This document shows, one piece after another, positions 1 through 5,540 of a DNA stretch of 9,226 nucleotides. How positions within the stretch are numbered: position 1 is the stretch's first letter; the number at the start of each line of letters is the position of its first letter. Under the pieces are notes generated by a model, which was not told where the DNA came from, made no database searches, and was given only the letters and a program-made list of their open reading frames with translations. Made by a program: the position numbers and the translations under genes. Source of the stretch: an uncultured Acidobacteriota bacterium (lineage in GTDB: Bacteria; Acidobacteriota; Terriglobia; UBA7540); assembly GCA_937900045.1 (NCBI GenBank), contig CALCEB010000130.1:1-9226 (forward strand), read 5' to 3'.

Positions 1-74
1 CAATCCGCGACCGAGACGCCGTCCCGCCTCTGAGAATGCGCCGGATTCAGGTATGAGCGCCGGAATCCATTGAG

Positions 75-102
75 AAATAAAGTTCGGCGGTCACAGACCG
101 CC
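75..102 (-). terminator. possible intrinsic terminator of the receptor gene
   Basis: On the minus strand, a perfect 7-bp stem (GGCGGTC/GACCGCC, 3-base loop, positions 86-102) is followed by a T-rich stretch at 75-84 (TTTATTTCTC). This is the layout of a Rho-independent terminator. It lies about 114 bases past the stop of the TonB-dependent receptor. The T run is interrupted and set off from the stem by four bases, so the call is tentative. The stem is also part of a dispersed repeat, so termination may be incidental. Confidence 0.35.
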
Positions 103-109
103 GCTACAG
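86..109 (+). repeat. short GC hairpin repeat, copy 1
   Basis: This is a hairpin followed by GCTACAG. It matches 9141-9164 at 21 of 24 positions. One difference is a paired change: the second base pair of the stem is G-C here and C-G in the other copy, so the stem is kept. The left partner arm (CTGTAGCGCCG) present at the other copy is not seen within 1-85 here, so this copy looks like half of the longer unit. Confidence 0.6.
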
Positions 110-215
110 CAAGCGAATGACGCCACCACCTTCGATTGGAGTGGAGATGCAGTTGCCCGTAGCGCCGCTTTCCCAAGGGTCGCCGTTGCGAGATCGCGGC
201 GAAGCCCTTGGCCAG
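110..215. other. non-coding spacer downstream of the receptor gene
   Basis: No gene is supportable here. The bases at 159-170 (GTAGCGCCGCTT) repeat the left arm of the hairpin unit found at 9095-9164, and CGCCG/CGGCG at 181-201 could pair. It may be a decayed piece of the same repeat family. The first 85 bases of the window are likewise unassigned. Confidence 0.3.
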
Positions 216-3200
216 CTAGAAGGTCACGCGCACACCAAGCTGGGCGGCAAAGGGGATGCCCACCGTCGTCCCTGGACCAAAGAAATCTCCAAGAGCCCCG
301 GCTGGCGCCAGCAGTTGCTTCGCATTGGTGATCGGCGATGTTTGGGTGCATGCCACATTCAAGCAAAATGCCGTGGCGTTGAACAGGTTGTTGACCGGCG
401 TGGGCAAAGCCGCAATGTTCGTGACGTAGTTCGCCCCCGGGTTGTTGCGGTTCAGCAGGTTGAAGAATTCAATGAAGGGCATCACTGACCAGTGTTCGTG
501 GAAGTTGAAAGGCCGGCTGACGCGCATATCAATCTGGATGTATGGAGTTCCCCGGAACTGGTCGAGGGCGGTTTGGACTCCGTTGATCACGGCGCGATCG
601 TCCAACGTATCCCCCAGGCCGTTCACGTCCACCGGCGTAGTTAAAGTAATGGGACGCGCACTTTCCGCCTGGCCCAGCATCGTCATCTGAAAGCCTGCCG
701 GAGCGTAGAAGGTTCCCGCCAGAACGAAGCGGTTGAGGACGTCCTCCCCCGATGGACCGTAGTCGCCCGGGGCAAAAGCCTGCAACGGGTTGCACACGCC
801 GTTGACGTAGTCGAAGAGCTCGCCCAGCACACAACCCCAGGTCTTGGCGCTGGCCAGCGTATAGTTGGCAATCACGTTGAAGCGGCCCGAAACGTTTCCT
901 TGCAAGTGGACGGACGCGGCGTCATAACTCGAACGGTTGTCCGTTCGGAAGACGCTGAGGTTGGGAACATTGTTCATCTGGTCCGCCAAGTCCCGCGCGA
1001 AGAGAGGAGAAAACAGAGTATAACCCGCCTGATATTGGTATCGCCGGTAAGCGTGAACGCCTTCCTCGTGGGTCCAATCGGCGCTCATCATCCATTGGGA
1101 GTTGAACGCATGTTCCACGCCGGCGCTGGCGTGAATGGCGTAAGGGGTCTTATAACCGGGATCGATAATGGCGCCTGCGCCGCCTGCCGCCGCTCCCGGC
1201 AAGCATCCCGGATCACCCGGTTGAATGCAGAATCCTGCGGGTGTATTGACGGCCTGAAACGCGGTCACCCAGCCGTTTTGCGCCAGGTCGTTGTAATAAA
1301 GGCCGAAGCCAGCTCGAAGCACCGTGTTCCGGGACTGCCCCAGCGCATATGCCATGCCGAGACGCGGCGCGAGAGCGCCGCGATAGTCGTGAGGCGCGCC
1401 GCTGACGAGCGGAATATCGAGGGCTTTGAGCGTCTGCAAGGCAGGATTATCCAATTGTGACCGGCCCGAGGCAGTGAAGAGCCCAAAGGTGGTATCGTAG
1501 CGCAGCCCGTAGTTGATCGTGAGTCCGGGCATGGCCCGCCAGGAATCTTCCGCGTAGGCTCCCAGGCGCTGGACATCCTGCGAGAAACTGCCGTCACTGG
1601 CGGGAGTGTGGGTACACGTCGCGCCCGGCGTGGCCGTTGGACCACAGACGAGATCGGCCGAAAACTGATTCGGATTGGCCAGGTAATTCGCGGGGTCCAG
1701 CGGAAAGACGGTGAGGTTTTCCGCCGTTGCGGCAAGCGCCCCGCTCAATACCGGCTCATGAATGAAGTCAATACCGAAGCGCGGCGCATGATTTCCTGCC
1801 ACATGGCTCGCGTCTACGCGGAACTGGTATTTTTCCTGATTGCGCAGGACGGGAAAGGCGGTGATGGGCGTCACGAATTGGTTATCACCAAAGGTTTCGA
1901 ATCCGGAGATGGTGCTGGCCGTGGAACTGAACGGGAAAGCCAGCGCAAAACCCAGGTTTTGGTTGCGCTGTTCCGTATGATGCAAAAGGCTGGCGTCAAA
2001 GGTGAAAGAGGCGAACCAAGTTGGACCGAAAGTGTATTGGTCGCTCAGCACCGCGTTGAAATAGTTGGAATACGATGTGGCGCCGGTCGACGGCAGGGCG
2101 CCCTGCTCCACCAGGTCGTTGCTGGTGATGGTGTTGTCAACCGATGCCCGCAAAAACCACTGGGAGTGGGGGGACTGTGACCAATCAAGCCGCGTGCTTC
2201 CCAAGTAGTCGTGAAAAGGCGCCGGAATATTGTCCGGTACGGGAATGGATCTGACTCCCGGAATCAGTCCTTGCGAGGCCAATGCCGCCAGCGCATTGAA
2301 CTGCGTCAGACTGGCGGGACTGTAGGCGACGCTGGCGTTCTCATGAACGGCTTCGAAAGATGAAAAGAACCAAAGCTTGTCTTTCCGGACCGGTCCCCCC
2401 AGCGTGGCCACATAATTCTGTCTTGAAAAAGGCTGCTTGGGGTTAGGGGCGGGATTATCAATTGGAAAACGCGCATTGAGCGCGGCGGCGCGCTCGTAAA
2501 AAGCCAAATCCCCATGCCAATGATCCGTCCCGCGCTTGGTGCTGATCACTACCGAGCCGCCGGTTGTGCGCCCGGTCTCCGCATCCTCCTGGGAGGTCCG
2601 CACCGCGAACTCCTGGATCGCATCCACCGAGAAGTTCTGCAGGAATCCACCAATGTAATCGTCCGAATCATCGCCACCGTCGACAGAGAGCTGAACGTTG
2701 AGGCCCGAGCTCCCGCCAAATGAAACCGCCGTGATGCGCGCTTTGGTGGGGTCGGAGGGTTCCACGGGTTCCGTCCCAGGCACCAGATAGGCGATATTGG
2801 CGAAACTGCGATTGGCCAGCGGAATGGTCATCAGGTCGTGGGCCGTTACCACGCCGCCGTGAACGTCGCTGGTGGTATCCATGGGTTCTGTGGTAATGGA
2901 AGATGGCTGCCCCTGGACGGTCACCGTCTGCCGCAAGTTGGCCGGCTGCATGGTCACCGTAATCACCCGGGCGAAGCTGACGGTCACTGAGACACTCGAT
3001 CGGGCCGTAGCAAACCCCTGAGCATGGACAGATACACGGTAAGAGCCGGGCAGCAAGCCGTCAATCCGGAATTTGCCCTGGCTGTCACTGGTCGATGGGC
3101 GCCGGACTGGCGAACCCACCATGCGAACCACAACTTTAGCGGTAGCAATACGTTCGCCGCTGGGATCTTGCACCACGCCCTGAAGCGACCCAGTTGGACT

Positions 3201-3293
3201 TTGTGCAGACAAGACAAAGGGAATCAGAAGGACGATGACAAGCAGTAAAGAACTGGTTCTGAACGGACGGCATCCATTTATTTCATCAACCAT
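216..3293 (-). CDS. Oar-like TonB-dependent outer membrane receptor
   Basis: This is a 1025-residue outer-membrane beta-barrel protein that probably imports or binds a large ligand, perhaps a glycan, peptide or iron complex, using TonB energy. The substrate cannot be read from sequence. Residues 1-30 form a signal peptide: basic CRPFR, a hydrophobic run, then LSA before QS. Residues 35-115 match a carboxypeptidase-regulatory-like Ig-type domain (GVVQDPSGERIATAKVVV, then GKFRIDGLLPGSYRVSV). Residues 140-255 are the plug, including IQEFAVRTSQEDAETGRTTGG at 226-246, the usual Oar/Acidobacteria plug signature. The rest is barrel, ending in VRVTF with the C-terminal Phe expected for assembly. The ATG at 3293 follows GGAGGGG at 3304-3310, 10 bases upstream. 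No SusD-like partner or TonB/ExbBD genes lie nearby. The family is sure; the ligand is unknown. Confidence 0.93.
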   Translation of the reverse strand: MVDEINGCRPFRTSSLLLVIVLLIPFVLSAQSPTGSLQGVVQDPSGERIATAKVVVRMVGSPVRRPSTSDSQGKFRIDGLLPGSYRVSVHAQGFATARSSVSVTVSFARVITVTMQPANLRQTVTVQGQPSSITTEPMDTTSDVHGGVVTAHDLMTIPLANRSFANIAYLVPGTEPVEPSDPTKARITAVSFGGSSGLNVQLSVDGGDDSDDYIGGFLQNFSVDAIQEFAVRTSQEDAETGRTTGGSVVISTKRGTDHWHGDLAFYERAAALNARFPIDNPAPNPKQPFSRQNYVATLGGPVRKDKLWFFSSFEAVHENASVAYSPASLTQFNALAALASQGLIPGVRSIPVPDNIPAPFHDYLGSTRLDWSQSPHSQWFLRASVDNTITSNDLVEQGALPSTGATSYSNYFNAVLSDQYTFGPTWFASFTFDASLLHHTEQRNQNLGFALAFPFSSTASTISGFETFGDNQFVTPITAFPVLRNQEKYQFRVDASHVAGNHAPRFGIDFIHEPVLSGALAATAENLTVFPLDPANYLANPNQFSADLVCGPTATPGATCTHTPASDGSFSQDVQRLGAYAEDSWRAMPGLTINYGLRYDTTFGLFTASGRSQLDNPALQTLKALDIPLVSGAPHDYRGALAPRLGMAYALGQSRNTVLRAGFGLYYNDLAQNGWVTAFQAVNTPAGFCIQPGDPGCLPGAAAGGAGAIIDPGYKTPYAIHASAGVEHAFNSQWMMSADWTHEEGVHAYRRYQYQAGYTLFSPLFARDLADQMNNVPNLSVFRTDNRSSYDAASVHLQGNVSGRFNVIANYTLASAKTWGCVLGELFDYVNGVCNPLQAFAPGDYGPSGEDVLNRFVLAGTFYAPAGFQMTMLGQAESARPITLTTPVDVNGLGDTLDDRAVINGVQTALDQFRGTPYIQIDMRVSRPFNFHEHWSVMPFIEFFNLLNRNNPGANYVTNIAALPTPVNNLFNATAFCLNVACTQTSPITNAKQLLAPAGALGDFFGPGTTVGIPFAAQLGVRVTF

Positions 3294-3331
3294 CCTGGGG
3301 CAATCCCCTCCGAAAGGCTTATGGCTTGGTT

Positions 3332-3346
3332 CGGGTTATTATCCCG
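3332..3346. promoter_or_regulatory. AT-centred palindrome upstream of receptor gene
   Basis: CGGG and CCCG flank an AT core (TTATTAT) about 40 bases upstream of the receptor start. On the minus strand it contains GATAAT-like and TAATAA hexamers that could serve as a -10 box. I could not find a convincing -35 box at the right spacing. It may be an operator or promoter core; the evidence is position and symmetry only. Confidence 0.2.
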
Positions 3347-3407
3347 GTGTGCTTGTCCCGGCGTCTGCGACAGAGCCAGCCCACCGGCGGAGTGGAGAAC
3401 GTCGTAG

Positions 3408-3614
3408 CAGGTTCCTGAAAAACGCTGGATTGTCATGCTGAGCGGAGCATCCCCGTATTGCATTGAAAAGAAATGATGCAGATCCCGTTCGCTCCACTCA
3501 GTGTAAGCTCTTCGCGGAGTTTACCCTGGGCGGAATACAGTGATCCTTCGCTCCGCTCAGGATGACAAGCGGAGGGCTCAGGATGACGGGCATAGAAGCC
3601 TTTTTCAGCATTCC
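3408..3614. repeat. composite inverted-repeat element A
   Basis: The left end CAGGTTCCTGAAAAAC (3408-3423) matches the end of element B at 14 of 16 bases. The right end carries the complement, TTTTTCAG (3601-3608). Inside are a left arm GTCATGCTGAGCGGAGCAT (3432-3450) and a right arm GATCCTTCGCTCCGCTCAG, then GATGAC (3542-3566). A second copy of GCTCAGGATGAC follows at 3576-3587, so the right end is tandemly doubled with a 21-base period. The interior has CTTCGCGGAGTTTAC (3510-3524), which recurs in reverse orientation in element C. No ORF or transposase is inside, so it is a non-autonomous, MITE- or REPIN-like element. Confidence 0.7.
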
Positions 3615-3843
3615 ATCAGAATGGTTAGACGGGAATCTGTGAAATTTCTTCCCTGATTTGATGGGTTCGTTGGTGGGATGAGGCGGAGAATGCGAGGATG
3701 AATATTGGACCGGTGTTCCCTCCTTGTAAAACTCTGTGGAGTTGTTATGTGGGCCATTAAAACGGCCCCGAATACGGTATGATGGACTATGGCGTCAAGG
3801 TATGAAGGAAGATTGAAACTGGCCGGAGTGAACGCGAGCCTGG
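3615..3843. other. gene-free stretch between two repeat elements
   Basis: I see no credible gene here; the possible reading frames are about 20 codons or less and lack ribosome binding sites. One small hairpin is present (GGGCC 3751-3755 with GGCCC 3764-3768, AT-rich loop). The stretch is less GC-rich than the flanking genes. It should contain the promoter of the plus-strand toxin-antitoxin pair unless that lies inside the next repeat element. I found no -35/-10 pair that I trust. Confidence 0.5.
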
Positions 3844-3984
3844 CAGGTTGCGGAAAAACTCGTTAAGGCTGTCATTCTGAGCGAAGCGAAGAATCTCTGC
3901 ATTTTGAGAATCAAACACTTACGAGATTCTTCATCGCCTGCGGCTCCTCAGAATGACAGGATGGCATGGTTTTTCCGCAGCCTG
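3844..3984. repeat. composite inverted-repeat element B
   Basis: This 141-base element has near-perfect terminal inverted repeats: CAGGTTGCGGAAAAAC (3844-3859) and GTTTTTCCGCAGCCTG (3969-3984), 15 of 16 complementary. Nested within are GTCATTCTGAG (3871-3881) with CTCAGAATGAC (3947-3957), and GAAGAATCTC (3888-3897) with GAGATTCTTC (3923-3932). If transcribed it would fold into a long multi-part hairpin. It shares its end sequence with element A and its inner arms with elements A and C. It ends just before the ribosome binding site of the following antitoxin gene. No coding sequence is inside. Confidence 0.75.
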
Positions 3985-3986
3985 TT

Positions 3987-3993
3987 GGAAGGA
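3987..3993 (+). promoter_or_regulatory. ribosome binding site of the first antitoxin
   Basis: GGAAGGA lies 7 bases before the ATG at 4001. It fixes that ATG as the start rather than the in-frame ATG at 3953, which lies inside the right arm of repeat element B. The site begins two bases after the element ends. Confidence 0.7.
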
Positions 3994-4000
3994 TTTCGAG

Positions 4001-4291
4001 ATGGCACACGATCCACCCAATGCAAAACAACAGGCGCATGAACTGATCGAGCGCCTGCCACCCCGTCAACTGACGGCCGTCGTCGGCCTCCTCGAAGCCA
4101 TGCTTGATCCCGTTTCCCGCGCCATAGCACACGCTCCCTTTGACGATGAACCCGAGACGGATGAGGAACGCCGGGCCGTGGCCGAAGCCAAAGCATGGTT
4201 CGAGAAGAATCCCGGCATTCCGTTCGAGGAAGTCCTCTCCGATTTCGGCCTCACGGCCCATGACCTCAAGGCTTCCAAAGAGTCCAAGTGA
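4001..4291 (+). CDS. antitoxin of a RelE-like toxin-antitoxin pair
   Basis: This 96-residue acidic protein is the likely antitoxin for the toxin gene that overlaps it. The N-terminus (ELIERLPPRQLTAVVGLLEAM, about 14-34) looks like a helical regulatory or dimerisation region. The C-terminus (WFEKNPGIPFEEVLSDFGL, 66-84) resembles the conserved tail of small antitoxins partnered with RelE/ParE toxins. A flexible acidic middle (DDEPETDEERR, 48-58) could wrap the toxin. I do not assign a named antitoxin superfamily with certainty. The start is chosen from the Shine-Dalgarno at 3987-3993. The stop TGA shares bases with the GTG start of the next gene. Such pairs usually autorepress; any operator here would lie in or beside the preceding repeat element. 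Confidence 0.75.
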   Translation: MAHDPPNAKQQAHELIERLPPRQLTAVVGLLEAMLDPVSRAIAHAPFDDEPETDEERRAVAEAKAWFEKNPGIPFEEVLSDFGLTAHDLKASKESK

Positions 4292-4536
4292 AGAAGATCA
4301 TCTTCTCGAACCAGGCTCGCGCTGACGTGCGCCGCCTGGACCGTGACATTGCCATGCGCATCTTCGGCCCACTGCATCGCTTTGCCGAAACCGGGCAGGG
4401 CGATATCAAGCGGCTGAAGGGAGAAACGGAAGAGTTCCGCCCCCGTGTGGGGGACTATCGCCTCCGCTTCACGGAAGAACCGGTCAATACCCTGCGCATC
4501 CATTCGGTCCGCCATCGTAAGGAAGCCTACCGCTGA
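4288..4536 (+). CDS. RelE/ParE-superfamily toxin
   Basis: This small basic protein of 82 residues has the RelE/ParE fold pattern: an N-terminal strand (KKIIFSNQARADVRRLD), helices to about residue 35, then KRLKGETEEFRPRVGDYRLRF (41-61) and a final strand ending HRKEAYR. The arginines in the RVGDYRLRF segment and the C-terminal HRxxAYR resemble RelE-type ribosome-dependent mRNA interferases rather than gyrase-targeting ParE. The activity is inferred, not shown. It starts with GTG, and GTGA overlaps the antitoxin stop, implying translational coupling and tight dosage control. Nothing suggests truncation. Confidence 0.83.
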   Translation: MKKIIFSNQARADVRRLDRDIAMRIFGPLHRFAETGQGDIKRLKGETEEFRPRVGDYRLRFTEEPVNTLRIHSVRHRKEAYR

Positions 4537-4540
4537 CTGG

Positions 4541-4569
4541 CTCTTAAGCGCAGAGCTTGCGCTTGAGAG
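4541..4569 (+). terminator. hairpin after the RelE-like toxin gene
   Basis: CTCTTAAGCGCA (4541-4552) and TGCGCTTGAGAG (4558-4569) form a 12-bp stem with one G-U wobble and a 5-base loop. It begins 5 bases after the toxin stop. No T run follows on the plus strand, so it may stabilise the 3' end or terminate weakly rather than act as a classical intrinsic terminator. Confidence 0.45.
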
Positions 4570-4820
4570 ACTCCGTGGTTCTTGAATTGGGGCGCAACGG
4601 GCCGCAGAATTTCCCGGAAGCGAAACTCTGCACCACCTGCTTTCCGGATGAGCGCATACATAAACGCCAATGTAAGCGCCCCCGCGTCCTGCCGGACGAG
4701 GGGAGAGGTGCGTTGTCCGCTGCCTCTGCTACTCCACCGCCACGCCTGGGGCACAGGCAGCCGAACGCCGAACGAGGCCGCGGCATGGCAAAATAATGTC
4801 GCCACCACCCGCGTGAGCAT
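4570..4820. other. spacer between convergent toxin genes
   Basis: No gene is supportable. A minus-strand reading frame of 97 codons crosses this spacer and runs into the end of the RelE-like toxin gene. It lacks a ribosome binding site and resembles no family I know. The stretch may be the remains of an older gene or insertion. No T-rich terminator is visible for the minus-strand toxin, whose stop is at 4821. Confidence 0.4.
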
Positions 4821-5138
4821 TCACAGGGGCCGCTTTTCCAGAACCTCCTTCAAGTCCCGCTTTCCGTGCAGGACGGCAATGACATTTAGCGGGACCGTCT
4901 CGGGACGGTAGACAATTACGTAATTGGGGAACATTGTGACGGTCCAGAAGCGTACCGGCAGGTGTGTTAGGTCTTGCCGCTTCGTTCCCATCATGGGATG
5001 TTTTGCCAGCCGATGACAGGTGGCGATGATCTCGGTTTCGACCCGATCTGTCGCTTCAAGATTGTCCCTGGCGATAAACCACCAGATGCCATCGATGTCT
5101 TCGGTTGCCTGCGGCGTGAGCTGAAAGGGCGCACTCAT
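4821..5138 (-). CDS. ParE-family toxin
   Basis: This 105-residue type II toxin has strong ParE-family features. It opens with LTPQATEDIDGIWWFIARDN (7-26), the first strand and helix pair. The middle has DRVETEIIATCHRLAKHP (31-48) and the typical DLTHLPVRFWTV (56-67). It ends with YVIVYRPETVPLNVIAVLHGKRD (73-95), the last strands with the conserved HGxRD. ParE toxins classically poison DNA gyrase, but members of this superfamily vary, so the target is inferred. Its ATG overlaps the antitoxin stop in ATGA (5135-5138). The gene points at the RelE-like toxin across a 284-base spacer, so the two pairs are convergent. Confidence 0.88.
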   Translation of the reverse strand: MSAPFQLTPQATEDIDGIWWFIARDNLEATDRVETEIIATCHRLAKHPMMGTKRQDLTHLPVRFWTVTMFPNYVIVYRPETVPLNVIAVLHGKRDLKEVLEKRPL

Positions 5139-5410
5139 CCCTGCGGCTTGAACTGTTCAGCCTGGCGCGCCCGCAGCATCTCGATGGCGGCATCCCCATC
5201 CACCAATTCGCCCCGCCCGGCCTGCGCAAAGCCCGTGGCGATATGAGCGGCTACCGCGTCGCGCTGCTCAACCATCCAGTCTTCAAGATGAAGCTGTTCC
5301 CGGATGATCTCAATCGCTTGATCGAGGACCTCACCGGGATTCTGGTACGCGCCGGACTTGACGGCGAGATCGATCACGCGCTGCTGTTCAGGTTTGAGGT
5401 CAATCACCAT
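5135..5410 (-). CDS. ParD-like antitoxin
   Basis: This 91-residue antitoxin is paired with the ParE-like toxin downstream. The N-terminal part (LKPEQQRVIDLAVKSGAYQN, then PGEVLDQAIEIIREQL, 5-40) fits a ribbon-helix-helix DNA-binding domain. The rest (about 45-91), rich in Ala, Glu and Gln, would be the toxin-wrapping tail. The ATG at 5410 follows GGAAAG at 5420-5425, 9 bases upstream. By family precedent the antitoxin, alone or with the toxin, represses its own promoter in the 130-base gap to bshC. That gap holds a G-rich tract on the coding strand. The gene may also be reached by read-through from bshC. Confidence 0.85.
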   Translation of the reverse strand: MVIDLKPEQQRVIDLAVKSGAYQNPGEVLDQAIEIIREQLHLEDWMVEQRDAVAAHIATGFAQAGRGELVDGDAAIEMLRARQAEQFKPQG

Positions 5411-5433
5411 GACTCGATACTTTCCAGTTGTCT

Positions 5434-5454
5434 CCCACCTTACCCCGCCCCCCC
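5434..5454 (-). promoter_or_regulatory. potential G-quadruplex in the parD-like leader
   Basis: The minus strand, which has the sense of the antitoxin mRNA, carries runs of seven, four and three Gs within 21 bases. This allows four GGG runs with loops of 1, 1 and about 7 bases. It ends 8 bases upstream of the GGAAAG ribosome binding site. A TAATAT hexamer at 5471-5476 (minus) could be a -10 box, which would put the G tract in the 5' leader, but no good -35 box is seen. The motif is read directly; the function is inferred. Confidence 0.4.
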
Positions 5455-5540
5455 GCTCATCGTCAAACAGATATTACAACACAACGCCCTTGCTAGCCGG
5501 GACTGGGCAGCGCGGGCCTGCTTATATCGGGAGAATGCCT

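Noticed and set aside
1..73. A possible plus-strand C-terminal fragment ending at 73
   Set aside because: It is open from the edge but of low-complexity composition and without any family signal; it cannot be told from chance.
900..2180. Plus-strand open frames of 186 and 190 codons opposite the receptor gene
   Set aside because: They are fully inside the receptor gene, with no ribosome binding site noted and no family resemblance. The minus-strand frame is clearly the real one.
3702..3764. A 20-codon plus-strand frame starting ATGAATATTGG
   Set aside because: It is too short, has no convincing ribosome binding site, and the peptide resembles nothing known.
3953..4000. An earlier in-frame ATG that would lengthen the first antitoxin by 16 residues
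   Set aside because: It lies within the right arm of repeat element B, encodes a repeat-derived segment, and a good ribosome binding site supports the ATG at 4001 instead.
4527..4820. A 97-codon minus-strand frame in the spacer between the two toxin genes
   Set aside because: It overlaps the end of the RelE-like toxin gene, lacks a Shine-Dalgarno, and its sequence resembles no known family. It could be a relic but is not supportable as a gene.
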